The position numbers and the translations under genes were made by a program. 64,000 bases of DNA, from contig NZ_CP051293.1 of assembly GCF_013170805.1 (NCBI RefSeq), positions 2,362,001-2,426,000 on the forward strand, written 5' to 3'. The notes under the pieces were generated by a model. It had not been told where the DNA came from and did no database searches. It worked only from the letters and a program-made list of their open reading frames with translations. Shown here in pieces: positions 1 through 9,479 of the stretch (position 1 is its first letter; the number at the start of each line of letters is the position of its first letter). The stretch comes from Mesorhizobium sp. NZP2077. GTDB lineage: Bacteria > Pseudomonadota > Alphaproteobacteria > Rhizobiales > Rhizobiaceae.

Positions 1-1071
1 TGCGGAACCTGTGGCTGCGGCTCCAAGGCCGAAACCCGAATTCTCAACCTGCAAACCGGCAAGGAAACGGCTCTCAGCGACGGGCACGGTCATAGCCATG
101 CGCATAAGGGCGACTTGGCGCATCGGCACGGCCACGATCATGACCACAGCCACGCCCATCCGCACGACCATGGCGACGGACATAGCCACGATCACCAGCA
201 TCCGCACAGTCATGGCCACGACCACACTCATGGCCACGAGCACGGGCACGACCACGCGTTCGAGCAGGCGCGCGAGCATCGCCACCATCACGATCATCCC
301 CATGACGACGCGGAGTTGCATGGTCACGACCATTCGCATGAGCATGATCACCACGGTCATGATCATGCTGACGGCCATCATCACCATGGTCACGAGCATC
401 GCCACCGCCAAACCGCGGTGGTCGAACTCGAAATGCAAATCCTGGCCAAGAACGACGCACTCGCGGCCAGCAATCGCGGCTGGTTCGCCGGTCGCGAGAT
501 ACTGGCGCTGAACCTTGTTTCTTCGCCAGGCTCCGGCAAGACGACGCTGCTTGAGCGCACCATCCGCGATCTCAAGGACCAGATGCTGATCTCGGTCATC
601 GAGGGTGACCAGGCGACCGCCAATGACGGCGAGCGCATCCGCGCCGCGGGGGCTGCCGCCATCCAGGTCAACACCGGCGCCGGCTGCCATCTTGAAGCCG
701 ACATGCTGGCCAAGGGGCTGGCCGAGCTGAAGCCGGCCTTCGGTTCCGTGGTCATGATCGAAAATGTCGGCAATCTTGTCTGCCCGGCGATGTTTGACCT
801 GGGCGAACACGCCAAGGTGGTCATACTCTCGGTCACCGAGGGCGATGACAAGCCGCTGAAGTATCCGCACATGTTCCGTGCTGCCAAGGTCATGATCATC
901 AACAAGATCGATCTTTTGGCGCATGTCGATTTCGACGTCGACACCGCCATCGCCAACGCGCGGCGGATCAATCCCGAGATTGCCACGCTTAGCGTGTCGG
1001 CAAAGACGGGGGAGGGGCTCGGGGGTTGGTATGAATGGCTTCACAACGAAGCGGCGCAGGTAGGGCTCTAG
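1..1071 (+). CDS. hypB: HypB, nickel-inserting GTPase for hydrogenase maturation (5' end cut)
   Basis: The frame is already open at base 1, so the first few codons lie outside the window. The visible part begins with CGTCGCG, the end of the Cys-rich nickel motif found at the HypB N-terminus. Residues about 28-137 (window numbering) form a metal-storage stretch with about 48 histidines. A SIMIBI-class G domain follows: P-loop [10 protein letters not shown] (~175), ENVGNLVCP (~254) and the guanine-specificity motif NKID (~301). In the cytoplasm HypB uses GTP hydrolysis, with HypA, to deliver nickel to the [NiFe]-hydrogenase large subunit. A nickel permease gene follows 62 bases downstream, so this looks like the end of a hyp/hup cluster whose other genes lie to the left. 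The family assignment is very secure. Confidence 0.96.
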   Translation, partial: CGTCGCGSKAETRILNLQTGKETALSDGHGHSHAHKGDLAHRHGHDHDHSHAHPHDHGDGHSHDHQHPHSHGHDHTHGHEHGHDHAFEQAREHRHHHDHPHDDAELHGHDHSHEHDHHGHDHADGHHHHGHEHRHRQTAVVELEMQILAKNDALAASNRGWFAGREILALNLVSSPGSGKTTLLERTIRDLKDQMLISVIEGDQATANDGERIRAAGAAAIQVNTGAGCHLEADMLAKGLAELKPAFGSVVMIENVGNLVCPAMFDLGEHAKVVILSVTEGDDKPLKYPHMFRAAKVMIINKIDLLAHVDFDVDTAIANARRINPEIATLSVSAKTGEGLGGWYEWLHNEAAQVGL

Positions 1072-1133
1072 GCCTGGATGCGCTAGATCGTCCCAGAATT
1101 TGCCGCGCCATACACGGACCGGGGAGGAGAGAA

Positions 1134-2240
1134 ATGACGCAAGGAGCCGCGCTCACGGCGCCAGCGATGCACCAGGAACCGGCTAAACGACGTCTGCCCA
1201 ATCCCTTCGACGACCAGCCGGTGCGTGTGAGAACCAAGGCGGTGATGATCTACGTCTTGCTGATCGCCGCCAACATCGCTGCGTGGATGTGGGCCTGGGT
1301 CGCTTTTTCCGACCGGCCGGCCCTGCTCGGCACCGCTTTGCTCGCCTATATGTTCGGTCTCAGGCACGCATTCGACGCTGACCATATCGCAGCCATCGAC
1401 AACGTCGTGCGCAAGCTGATGCAGGAGGGCAAGGCCCCTTACGCGACCGGCTTCTTCTTTTCGCTCGGCCACTCAAGCATCGTCGTCCTGGCCTCGATTG
1501 CCATCGCTGCGTCCGCCACGATGATGCAAGGCAGACTGGATGAGTTTCACAATCTGGGCGGGTTGATCGGGACCAGCATCTCGGCCCTGTTCCTGCTGGT
1601 GGTCGGCATCGCGAACCTGTTCATCCTCAAGGGCATATGGGCGGCTTTCATCCGGGCGCGCCGTGGCGAGAAGATCGTCGACGAGGATCTCGACGCCCTG
1701 CTTGCCGGGCGTGGCTTGATCGCCCGCATTTTCCGCCCGCTATTCGGCATCGTTTCTCGCTCCTGGCACATGTATCCGATCGGCTTCCTCTTCGGTCTCG
1801 GCTTCGACACCGCGACGGAAATCGGCCTGCTAGGCATCTCCGCAACCCAGGCAACGCAGGGCATTTCATTCTGGTCTATTCTGATTTTTCCAGCGCTTTT
1901 CACCGCCGGGATGTCCATCATGGACACAACGGACAGCGTATTGATGACTGGCGCCTACAGCTGGGCGTTCGTCAATCCGATGCGAAAGCTCTGGTATAAT
2001 CTCACCATCACAATTGCCTCAGCGGTGATCGCGATCTTCATAGGCGGCATTGAGGCGCTCGGGATCCTCGCCGACAAGCTTGGTCTGCAAGGCGGGCTTT
2101 GGGGCGCGGTTGAAGGGATCAATGAGAATTTTGCCACTTTCGGCTATGCGATTGTCGGTATCTTCGTGGTGAGTTGGGTGGTCTCTGTGATCGTCTACCG
2201 AGCGAAAGGCTACGGAAGATTGAGGCTGGAGAACACCTAG
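1134..2240 (+). CDS. hupN: NiCoT-family nickel/cobalt permease
   Basis: A 368-residue inner-membrane permease. The family signature RHAFDADHIAAIDN lies at about residue 76 in the second hydrophobic segment, and a second conserved motif, GLGFDTATEIG, lies at about 222. Around eight hydrophobic segments are visible, with a charged cytoplasmic loop rich in Arg/Glu/Asp before the second motif. HoxN/HupN/NixA proteins take up Ni2+ with high affinity. Next to hypB the cargo is most likely nickel for hydrogenase. The ATG at 1134 was chosen because GGGGAGGAGAGAA precedes it; an upstream in-frame start at 1035 would overlap hypB. Cobalt as substrate cannot be excluded. The symbol is by context. Confidence 0.93.
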   Translation: MTQGAALTAPAMHQEPAKRRLPNPFDDQPVRVRTKAVMIYVLLIAANIAAWMWAWVAFSDRPALLGTALLAYMFGLRHAFDADHIAAIDNVVRKLMQEGKAPYATGFFFSLGHSSIVVLASIAIAASATMMQGRLDEFHNLGGLIGTSISALFLLVVGIANLFILKGIWAAFIRARRGEKIVDEDLDALLAGRGLIARIFRPLFGIVSRSWHMYPIGFLFGLGFDTATEIGLLGISATQATQGISFWSILIFPALFTAGMSIMDTTDSVLMTGAYSWAFVNPMRKLWYNLTITIASAVIAIFIGGIEALGILADKLGLQGGLWGAVEGINENFATFGYAIVGIFVVSWVVSVIVYRAKGYGRLRLENT

Positions 2241-2540
2241 GCTCCGATGTGCTGGATCTCGACCTAGTAACGCGAGATGCTCTGGTTGAAAGACGTCTGG
2301 CGCTTGATAATGAGAAATCGGCTGGGTGGAATGGCACATTCGCTTGGTACCTGAGAAACCTTTGAATTCACGGCCAAGGCGGCTCAAGTGGCCGGAAATT
2401 GCACCCTGGTAGACCCGGCAAGTTCCTCATCAAACCATGCGTTCACTCCTGCGTCCGGAATTTGATCGGAACCCCGTCCGGTTCAAACTCGGAATCCGCA
2501 CTGTGGACGCGATCAATGTCCGTCCCCGATCGCAGGCGCG
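2241..2540. other. Gap with no recognisable gene
   Basis: The 300 bases between the nickel permease and the agmatinase remnant carry only short, poorly coding frames. It may hold decayed upstream sequence of the agmatinase gene, but I could not align any of it with that family. Confidence 0.5.
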
Positions 2541-2766
2541 CCTTCAACGTATTCCTGCTCCAACACCGGAGCCAGCGCTGCAACCAGCCCGGCAGAAAGT
2601 CCGACCGCTGGTGTTCTTCCTCTCTCAGTGGGCGGCGATCATTCGATAACTTACCCGATCCTGAAAGCCGTCGGAAAGAAGGCTCCTGTCGGATTGATTC
2701 ATATAGACGCCCACTGCGACACCGGCGGTACGTTCGACCTTACCAAGTTCCATCACGGCGGCCCTT
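2541..2766 (+). pseudogene. Agmatinase/ureohydrolase remnant, 5' part
   Basis: The frame that includes 2628 reads GVLPLSVGGDHSITYPIL, then VGLIHIDAHCDTGG and DLTKFHHGGPF. These are the metal-binding GGDH and DAHxD motifs of the arginase/agmatinase family. The sequence leaves the family at about 2766, where an IS5-type inverted repeat begins. The expected continuation (AVLDGVLDSIRTIQI) is found about 7.8 kb away at 10553. The N-terminal half is missing or unrecognisable. The product would have hydrolysed agmatine or a related guanidino compound to urea; this copy is dead. Confidence 0.85.
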
Positions 2767-3669
2767 TTCAGAGGCCGTTTGGAAAATCGGAAAATTGGGA
2801 TTTCGGCGGAGGCGGGTTTGTGGTTCATCTTGGGGATGTGGACCAAACAGAGCCGTGGCCGGATGGCCTAGATCGCCAAGAAGACCCAGCGCTACCCGTC
2901 CGATCTGACGGACGAAGAGTGGGAACAGATCGCTGCGCTGATGGCTAAGCCTGGGCGTCGCGGCCGCCCGCGCGAGGTTGTGAGGTAATTAACGCGGTGC
3001 GCTACCTCGTGCGCTCGGGTTGCGGCTGGCGGATGCTGCCGATCCATTTCGGCGCCTGGCAGACGGTCTACGGCTGGTTTCGCGAGTTGGCGCGGCGCTT
3101 TCTGTTCCAGACCATTCACGACGTGGCGCTGATGCTGGACCGCCAGCGGGCCGGGCGCGAGGCCAGCCCCACGGCTGGCGTGATCGACAGCCAGTAGGTC
3201 AAGGCGCCGCAAGCTGAAAACAAGGGGTACGACGCCGGCAAGAAGATTGTCGGCCGCAAGCGCCACATCGCCGTCGATACCGACGGGCGGTTGTTGATGG
3301 TCAACCTGAGGCCGGCCGACATCTCCGACAGCGCCGGCGCACAGGCGATTCTGGATGGTATCCGCAAGCGCTGGCCCTGGGTGAAGCATCTGTTCGCCGA
3401 CGGCGCCTACGACCGGCTCACGTTCACGGACAAGGCCGCCTACCTCGATTTCGTGGTCGAGATCATCCGTCGCTCCGACGACCAGAAGGGCTTCCAGGTT
3501 CTGCCCCGCCGCTGGGTCGTCGAGCGGACCTTCGGCTGGATGACAAGATGGCGCCGCCTAGTGCGCGACTACGAGCAGCGTAACGATGTCTCGCAAGCCA
3601 TGATCCTCGTCGCTATGGGCGGAAATCTTATCCGCAGAACCGCTCATCTGTGAGTTTCCAAACTCTTAC
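2767..3669 (+). mobile_element. IS5-family insertion sequence, copy 1 (degenerate)
   Basis: About 900 bases, the usual size for IS5/IS427-group elements. The left end has AGAGGCCGTTTGG and the right end TTTCCAAACTCTTAC, imperfect inverted repeats of the family end GTAAGAGTCCGTTTGG that is better kept in the second copy at 9658-10533. It interrupts the agmatinase remnant. The single transposase gene inside is broken. Confidence 0.75.
2863..3653 (+). pseudogene. IS5-family transposase, inactivated
   Basis: The start reads ATG GCC TAG, a stop at codon 3, followed by RYPSDLTDEEWEQIAALM, the conserved IS5 N-terminus. Frame is lost near 2985 (REV, then a stop) and resumes as INAVRYLVRSGCGWRMLP. 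A second stop at 3195 replaces the usual Ser of DSQSVKAP. The C-terminal half from about 3200 is intact in one frame, with FADGAYDR and RRWVVERTFGWM, the latter around the last catalytic acidic residue of DDE enzymes. Three lesions show that it cannot make transposase. Confidence 0.88.
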
Positions 3670-3718
3670 ATCGCCTTCGACCTTCGGGTGAAATGGAGTC
3701 ATTTTGTATGGCAACAAT

Positions 3719-3747
3719 GAAGGGCGCCTTGCTCAAGGGCGCCCTTC
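3719..3747 (-). terminator. Strong GC hairpin downstream of the porin gene
   Basis: GAAGGGCGCC and GGCGCCCTTC form a perfect 10-bp stem with a 9-base loop, about 170 bases past the porin stop. No clear T tract follows on the porin strand, so it may be a processing or stability hairpin and not a classical terminator. Confidence 0.45.
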
Positions 3748-3912
3748 GCATCGGCGGCACGCTTCGATCCGGGGAGTACAGACCTTAGCATTCTGGAGGA
3801 GCCGCCGATGAGCGCTGTTTGGTATTCCGCTTCGCCATCGCTGGCTGGATTAGCGAAGCCTGGTGTCCGCAACCGCAATGCTGCGGGCACCCTGGTTCAA
3901 TGGTGCGATCCG

Positions 3913-5037
3913 CTAGAACGAGCGCTGGAAGCGGAGGATACCGCCGATGCTGTTTTCCTTGTCGGCCTTGGTCCAGTTGGTGACGGTGTCTGCGCCGACA
4001 TGCAGATAGTCGACTTCGGCCGTGACCTTGAAGCCCTTGACGATTTCATAGGCAATGTTCGCAGCTACGCCGAAGTTCTTGCCTTCGTCATAGGAGAGCT
4101 GGGTGTTGAACGAAGTCTTCTCGTTGATGGTGTAGGTGCCACCACCCCAGATCGCCCAGTTGCCGCTCCACTGCTTGTAGAAGCCGCGGCCGTGCGCGTC
4201 GATAGCGTTGCCCGCGTCGTCCAAGAGGTTGTCGTCGGTGCCGTAGCCACCCATGATGAATAGTGACAGGTTGTCCATCGGCTTTACGTCCAAGCGGACC
4301 TTGCCGGCCACTTCCTCGTAGTTGCTGTCGTAGGCGACGACGCCGGTGATGGCGCCCCAGCCCTGCGTGTACTTCACGCCGCCGACGACATGCGGAACAT
4401 AGCTGTCGATCGTGCCGACCGCGCCGGAGCCCTCTTCGAGCGAGGCCACGGCCGTGAAGCCATTGCCGGCGTCGAAGTAGTACTGCACGACGTTGGTGTC
4501 GAAATCGCCGTAAGGAACCAGCGTATCCTGGATGACGGCGCCGGCGTAGCCGATGAAGGTGTCGAAGGCCGATTCGTCCTTACCGACGCGCAGACCACCG
4601 AGTTGGATCCAGGCGAATTTCACCGAGACGCCCTTGTCGAAGGCGGTATTGCTGGTTGCCGTGTTGCCGAAGTTGAAGCGCATTTCGGTGTAGGTCTTTA
4701 AGGTGCCTAGCTCGGTTTCCTGGCCGGTCCAGGTCTTAAAGGTGAAGCGGGCGTTCTTCTTCCAGGTGTCCTGGATATCGCCGTCCTGGCGGTCCGTGGC
4801 GAGTGCACCATCGAACGAGCCAATGTCGCCGGCGCCGATGTCATAGCGGACATAGCCGCCTATGCGCAGGCAGGTTTCGGTGCCCGGAATATAGAAATAG
4901 CCGGCGCCGTAGACGTCGCAGATCTTGACGTATTCGGCCGGTTCCGGCTCGGCGACGACGACCGCGTCGGCCGCACGCGCGCCCGTAACTGCGATCAGAG
5001 CCGCAGCGGAGCCGAGAAGAAGGCTCTTGATGTTCAT
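3913..5037 (-). CDS. Omp2b/RopA-type outer-membrane porin
   Basis: A 374-residue trimeric general porin of the alphaproteobacterial porin_2 family, letting small solutes cross the outer membrane. It starts with a signal peptide, MNIKSLLLGSAAALIAVTGARA, cleaved before ADAVV. The family marker EYVKICDVYGAGYFYIPGTE follows, then a Cys-containing CLRIGGYVRYD, and alternating aromatic/polar beta-strands to a terminal ...LRFQRSF ending in Phe, as required for outer-membrane insertion. ATG 5037 was chosen because GGAG precedes it by 6-7 bases. It lies alone between two IS5-type copies. The long AT-rich leader upstream suggests its own promoter. Confidence 0.95.
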   Translation of the reverse strand: MNIKSLLLGSAAALIAVTGARAADAVVVAEPEPAEYVKICDVYGAGYFYIPGTETCLRIGGYVRYDIGAGDIGSFDGALATDRQDGDIQDTWKKNARFTFKTWTGQETELGTLKTYTEMRFNFGNTATSNTAFDKGVSVKFAWIQLGGLRVGKDESAFDTFIGYAGAVIQDTLVPYGDFDTNVVQYYFDAGNGFTAVASLEEGSGAVGTIDSYVPHVVGGVKYTQGWGAITGVVAYDSNYEEVAGKVRLDVKPMDNLSLFIMGGYGTDDNLLDDAGNAIDAHGRGFYKQWSGNWAIWGGGTYTINEKTSFNTQLSYDEGKNFGVAANIAYEIVKGFKVTAEVDYLHVGADTVTNWTKADKENSIGGILRFQRSF

Positions 5038-5409
5038 TTTGATCTCCACTCAAAAGATTAAAAAAAGGGCCAGGGTATCTTTGCTGAAAGACAGCACCCC
5101 CTCCCATTCCCCACGATCGAGAACCATGCGCACCACGCTGCTCCCTCGCAGTTTGACGCTACCGGCTGCGTTGAATTATTCAATACTTCTGGCGCTTGGC
5201 GCAGCGGTATATACAGCAACTGTTGCAGTTATGTCGCGAAAATACAAATATATACTGCACTATTGGTACAAACTATACAAACAGATCAATCTGTACAATT
5301 GGAAATAGCTGGCAGATATACACGAATCAATGGGGGGGCGGTGCGCACGCGCTCGGCCGGCATCGCTGCCAGCCGACGCTGATTTGCAGCTGGGCCCGTG
5401 AGTTCGGCT
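5038..5409 (-). promoter_or_regulatory. AT-rich upstream region of the porin gene with short inverted repeats
   Basis: No gene is seen. The stretch from about 5170 to 5310 is much richer in A+T than its surroundings and holds three short palindromes: TTGAATTATTCAA at 5171-5183, GCAACTGTTGC at 5216-5226, and ACAGATCAATCTGT at 5281-5294. There are also several TATAC/TACAA runs. The porin promoter and regulator sites most likely lie here, but I cannot assign -35/-10 boxes with confidence. Confidence 0.45.
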
Positions 5410-6058
5410 TTATGTCAAGGAAAAGTCTCGTGCGGCCAAAACGACTTCTTCAGCCAGATCTTGCCTGAGCATTTCTATGGGAACGCGACCATCGAGAAGC
5501 GGCGAAGGACGGATCAGCCAGAACCAGGCCAGTCTTGGATTGGAGATCGAGGCGAGCACCTGCCGAATTCCAGGTGCTGGCCTGCCGTCGATGAACTGAG
5601 CCAACGGGAACACATGCTTGCGGGCGCCTTTTCGCAGTGCCACCACGTCGTTTTGCCGTTGCCACCAATGCAGTGTCGATCGCGGTATGCCGAAGCGTTT
5701 TTCCAGATATGTTGGCCCTGCAACCTGACCAGCCCAGTCTTGAATGCCAAGGCAATCGCTTTGCTGATCTCGCGTTTTTTGGACTGCGCTCCCATGAGCG
5801 CCCTCGGTTCGAACCGTGAGCGGAACTCCCTCACGAGCGCCGGCACTGAAATCTCGCGCTGCTTCGGCCGCGAGCCTGTGAACAAATTCGGAGGCCAGGG
5901 CGGTCAAATCGTCATGAACCGCTCGTTTGCGAGTTAGCGAAGGTAGATCGGTGCCAGCGATGTTGCCAGCGCTCATGTGGGCTGGGGTTGAAGTGTGTGC
6001 CTCTATGACCTCGTCTAATTGAGCCAGGACGCGCCGGACCTCTTTTGCAACCAAGCTA
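5410..6058 (-). pseudogene. MbcA/ParS/Xre antitoxin-like gene, main part, cut by IS630
   Basis: The C-terminal 216 codons of a gene whose first 17 codons lie at 9591-9640. Removing 6059-9588 and one copy of the TA target restores one continuous frame of 232 residues. The C-terminal part has a putative HTH (RFGIPRSTLHWWQ) followed by ISNPRLAWFWLIRPSPLLDG and VPIEMLRQDLAEEV, which resembles the toxin-binding C-terminal domain (DUF2384-like) of MbcA/ParS/Xre antitoxins. That family call is by pattern only. No RES or similar toxin gene is adjacent. A shorter product from ATG 5976 is conceivable, but it has no clear ribosome site. Confidence 0.65.
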
Positions 6059-6147
6059 GAGCGTTTCCTCTTTTGAGAGAATCGTAGGATTCCCAAATCA
6101 GGGCGATTGTGATTCAAGATGCTGGCTGGATTGGAGGCCAGCATCTG

Positions 6148-6507
6148 ATGACGCGAGCGCTTTCAAACGATCTTCGTGAGCGTGTTGTTGAGGCAGTTGG
6201 CGCCGGTGAAAACTGCCGTGCAGTGGCATCGCGCTTTGGCGTTGCAGTTTCCTCGGTGGTGAAGTGGTCGCAGCGTTACCGTGCAACGGGTTCGGTGGCG
6301 CCGGGCAAGATGGGCGGACACCGCAAGCGGGTTCTTGAGCCGCATCGGGCCTTCATCGTGGAGCGGATTAATCAGACCTCTGAACTGACGCTGCATCGGC
6401 TGAAGGACGAGTTGGATGCGCGCGGGGTCAAGGTCTCGCACAATACGGTCTGGATGTTCTTGAGGCGCGAGGGCCTGAGCTTCAAAAAAAACGCTGTTCG
6501 CCCTTGA
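6148..6507 (+). CDS. IS630 transposase, first frame (OrfA)
   Basis: 119 residues carrying the paired HTH DNA-binding part of an IS630 transposase: LSNDLRERVVEAVGAGENC, a helix-turn-helix in RFGVAVSSVVKW, and a second HTH_Tnp_IS630 unit LHRLKDELDARGVKVS. The frame ends just after an A8 run at 6484-6491. The catalytic part continues in another frame from this slippery tract, so the full enzyme would need slippage (one A fewer or two more) or +1 frameshifting. OrfA alone could bind the element ends. Confidence 0.85.
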   Translation: MTRALSNDLRERVVEAVGAGENCRAVASRFGVAVSSVVKWSQRYRATGSVAPGKMGGHRKRVLEPHRAFIVERINQTSELTLHRLKDELDARGVKVSHNTVWMFLRREGLSFKKNAVRP

Positions 6508-7015
6508 GCAGGCGCGCGCCGATATTGCCCGCAGGCGCCGGCGATGGCGATCCTGGCAGGCCGGCCTCGATCCGCAGTGCCTTGTCTTCATCGATGAGAC
6601 GTGGATCAAGACCAACATGGCTCCACTGCGCGGTTGGGGGCCGAAGGGCAAGCGGCTGCGCGGCTTGGCTCCGCACGGCCACTGGCGTACGCTGACCTTC
6701 CTCGGCGCGCTGCGCTGGGATCGGCTAGCGGCACCTTGCGTGTTCGACGGCCCGATCAACGGCCAATGCTTCCGGGCCTATGTCGAGCAACAGCTCGTCA
6801 CCGTGCTGAAGCCCGGCGATATCGTCGTCATGGATAATCTGGGAAGTCATAAGTCGGCGGCCATCAGGCAGATGATCAAGGCTGCCGGCGCCAGGCTCTG
6901 GTACCTGCCGCCCTATTCTCCAGACCTCAATCCGATCGAGCAGGCCTTCGCCAAGATCAAACACTGGATGCGCCAAGCCCAAAAACGCACCATTGAGGAC
7001 ACATGGCGCCACATC
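6482..7015 (+). pseudogene. IS630 transposase, catalytic frame (OrfB), 5' part, cut by IS66
   Basis: From the A8 tract the frame reads KKTLFALEQARADIARRR, then the DDE motifs: CLVFIDETWIKT, DIVVMDNLGSHK and YSPDLNPIEQAFAKIK. It is interrupted after RTIEDTWRHI at 7015, where IS66 begins. The missing C-terminus is at 9501-9581 (GHLVETIEAAECKNYFQNA, then a stop). All three catalytic acidic residues are before the break, but the natural end is lost and the frame runs on into IS66. Confidence 0.88.
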
Positions 7016-7091
7016 GTAAGCGCTGTCCCGTTGGCACCTTTCGCGCGTTGTCGTGAGCGACGATGCTCGGAGCCTTTGAGGGCTTCGACAC

Positions 7092-7538
7092 ATGACGATT
7101 TCAGAGCTTACGCTTAAGTCCAGGGACGAGGAGCCGGTTCGACGGCTTGAGATATTCACGGGTTCTGGACGGCGGCGCGAATGGTTGCCGGAGGAGAAAG
7201 CGCGGATCGTGGCGGAAAGCTACGATGCTGGCGAGACCGTGAGCGCGGTGGCTCGGCGACATGCATTGTCCCCGCAGCAGCTGTTCGCCTGGCGCCGGTC
7301 CGCGCGGGTGCCGTTGGCGAATGCGCCGGCACCGGAGCCGTTGTTTGTTCCAGCGGTGGTCGCGGCACAGGAGCCCGAACCGGCGGGGAAGCGCGCGAGA
7401 TCGACACGGAGGCGGAAGGCCGCGCGAGAAACCGGCGTGATAGAGCTGGAGATTGACGGCGTCGCCATGCGGGTCGGTCGTGGCGCCGACGCCAGGACGG
7501 TGGCTGCGGTGATCCGTGCGCTGAAGGCGCCGTCGTGA
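7092..7538 (+). CDS. tnpA: IS66 TnpA, HTH accessory protein
   Basis: 148 residues. The N-terminal half is a Tnp_IS66/InsA-like helix-turn-helix: GSGRRREWLPEEKARIVAES, then VSAVARRHALSPQQLFAWRR. A proline/alanine linker and a basic patch (KRARSTRRRKAARE) lead to a C-terminal tail. TnpA is needed with TnpB and TnpC for efficient IS66 transposition and probably binds DNA. Its stop overlaps the tnpB start by 4 bases, indicating translational coupling. Confidence 0.92.
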   Translation: MTISELTLKSRDEEPVRRLEIFTGSGRRREWLPEEKARIVAESYDAGETVSAVARRHALSPQQLFAWRRSARVPLANAPAPEPLFVPAVVAAQEPEPAGKRARSTRRRKAARETGVIELEIDGVAMRVGRGADARTVAAVIRALKAPS

Positions 7539-7891
7539 TCGGGCCGACGGGTGTGGTCAAGGTGATGGTCGCGACGAAGCCGGTGGACTTCCGCAAGGGG
7601 GCCGAGGGCCTGGCGGCGCTGGTGCGCGAGACGATGGGCGCCGATCCGTTCTCTGGCGCGGTCTACGTCTTCAGGGCCAAGCGCGCTGACCGGGTCAAGC
7701 TGGTGTACTTCGACGGCACCGGCGTGTGCCTGCTGGCGAAGCGTCTGGAGGACGGGAAGTTCTGCTGGCCTGCCATCACCGATGGCGTGGTGAGGTTGTC
7801 GGCGGCGCAATTGCAGGCGCTCCTGGAAGGGTTGGATTGGCGGCGCGTGCATGACGCCCGCGAGACGCGCGCGCCGGTCGCGGCAAGTTGA
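7535..7891 (+). CDS. tnpB: IS66 TnpB (Orf2 family)
   Basis: 118 residues, the normal TnpB size. It shows the family core: VMVATKPVDFRKGAEGLAAL, then DPFSGAVYVFRAKRADRVKL and a C-terminal ITDGVVRLSAAQLQALLEG. The biochemical role is not well defined; TnpB is required for IS66 movement. The start is at 7535, overlapping tnpA by 4 bases. Confidence 0.93.
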   Translation: MIGPTGVVKVMVATKPVDFRKGAEGLAALVRETMGADPFSGAVYVFRAKRADRVKLVYFDGTGVCLLAKRLEDGKFCWPAITDGVVRLSAAQLQALLEGLDWRRVHDARETRAPVAAS

Positions 7892-7949
7892 TTCCATGGG
7901 AGGCTAGAGGCGCTGGCAAAGCATTGGAATGCATGATTGAATCGGCCTT

Positions 7950-9479
7950 GTGAGCAACCCGGCCGAGCCTCAGACCAACGATCCGATCGCGCTTCAGGCG
8001 ATGCTCGCGGCGGAGCGCGCCGAGAACGAGCGGCTGCGCCAGATCATCAAGGAACTGCAGCGCCACCGCTTCGGCCGCAGGGCAGAGAGCCTGCCGGTCG
8101 ACCAGCTGCTGCTGGGCCTGGAAGAGGCCGAGCAGATCGAGGCTGAAGGCTTCGCCGCGGAGGACACCGCCGATACTGCCAAGCGCGAGGCTCGCGCCAG
8201 GAAGCGCCGCGCCAACCGTGGATCACTGCCCGCGCATCTGCCGCGTATCGAGCAGATCATCGACATTCCCGACAAGATCTGCCCGTGCTGCAAGGGAATG
8301 CTGCATGTCATGGGCGAGGATCGCTCCGAGCGCCTCGACATCGTGCCGGCCCAATTCCGCGTCATCGTCACGCGCCGACCGAAATACGCCTGCCGGAGCT
8401 GCGAGGAGGTCGTGGTGCAGGCACCGGCTCCGCCACGGCTTGTCGAGGGCGGCATCCCGACTGAGGCGACCGTCGCCCATGTGCTGGTCTCCAAGTACGC
8501 CGACCATCTTCCCCTGTATCGCCAGGCGCAAATCTACGCCCGCCAAGGCGTGAACCTGGATCGCTCGACGCTTGCCGATTGGGTCGGCAAGGCGGCTTTC
8601 CTGCTCCGCCCCATCCACGAGCGGTTGTTCGAGCGGCTGAAGGCGTCCGGGAAGCTCTTCGCCGACGAGACCACGGCGCCGGTGCTCGATCCCGGGCGCG
8701 GCCGCACCAAGACGGGCCAGCTGTTCGCTTATGCTCGCGACGATCGCCCCTGGGGCGGGATCGATCCACCCGGCGTCGCCTATCTCTATGCACCCGACCG
8801 CAAGGCCGAACAGCCACTGCGGCACCTTCACGGCTTCGTCGGGGTCCTGCAAGTCGACGGCTACGCTGGATACCGGGCGTTGGCCGAGCGCAATGCCGTG
8901 AGCCTGGCGTTCTGCTGGGCGCATGTCCGTCGACGCTTCTACGAACTGGCCCAGTCCGGGCCCGCGCCGATCGCCACGGAGGCGCTCCAGCGCATCGCCG
9001 AGCTCTACAAGATCGAGAACGAGATACGGGGACGCTCGCCCGAAGAGCGGCGCACCGCGCGCCAGGAGAGAAGCCGCCCCATCATCGATACCCTCCAGCC
9101 ATGGCTGCGCGAGAAGCTCGCCCTGGTCAGCCAGAAGAGCAAGCTCGCTGAAGCAATCCGCTACCCGCTCTCGCGCTGGGCCGGACTTGGTCGCTTCCTC
9201 GACGACGGCCGCGTCGAGATCGACTCCAACGTCGTCGAACGCTCGATCAGGCCAATCGCCCTCAATCGGAAGAATGCGCTCTTCGCCGGTTCCGACGGCG
9301 GTGGCGAGCACTGGGCGACCATCGCCTCGCTCGTAGAAACCGCGAAACTCAACGGCGTCGACCCGTACGCCTACCTTGCCGACGTCATCACCCGCATCGT
9401 CGCAGGCCATCCGCAAAGCCAGCTCGACGACCTGCTGCCCTGGGCCTATGCCACCGCGCCACTCAAGGCCGTGGCCTGA
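7950..9479 (+). CDS. tnpC: IS66 TnpC, DDE transposase
   Basis: 509 residues, full length for the family. Order: an N-terminal leucine-rich helix (MLAAERAENERLRQIIKEL), the conserved RFGRRAESL, a zinc-finger part with CPCC (~111) and CRSC (~150), then the DDE core with KLFADETTAPVLDPG, LQVDGYAGYRAL, FCWAHVRRRFYEL and ERSIRPIALNRKNALFAGSD. The start is GTG 7950, 58 bases after tnpB. No internal stops, so it is probably functional. Confidence 0.95.
   Translation: MSNPAEPQTNDPIALQAMLAAERAENERLRQIIKELQRHRFGRRAESLPVDQLLLGLEEAEQIEAEGFAAEDTADTAKREARARKRRANRGSLPAHLPRIEQIIDIPDKICPCCKGMLHVMGEDRSERLDIVPAQFRVIVTRRPKYACRSCEEVVVQAPAPPRLVEGGIPTEATVAHVLVSKYADHLPLYRQAQIYARQGVNLDRSTLADWVGKAAFLLRPIHERLFERLKASGKLFADETTAPVLDPGRGRTKTGQLFAYARDDRPWGGIDPPGVAYLYAPDRKAEQPLRHLHGFVGVLQVDGYAGYRALAERNAVSLAFCWAHVRRRFYELAQSGPAPIATEALQRIAELYKIENEIRGRSPEERRTARQERSRPIIDTLQPWLREKLALVSQKSKLAEAIRYPLSRWAGLGRFLDDGRVEIDSNVVERSIRPIALNRKNALFAGSDGGGEHWATIASLVETAKLNGVDPYAYLADVITRIVAGHPQSQLDDLLPWAYATAPLKAVA

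Noticed and set aside
74..460. Long frames on both strands in the His-rich part of hypB, and a tandem-repeat look resembling a repeat array
   Set aside because: The repetition comes from CAC/CAT and GAC/GGC codons of the His-rich domain; spacing is irregular and the hypB frame is continuous.
8223..9416. 397-codon frame on the minus strand
   Set aside because: It is the GC-rich shadow of the IS66 transposase TnpC; no family motif and the plus-strand gene is certain.
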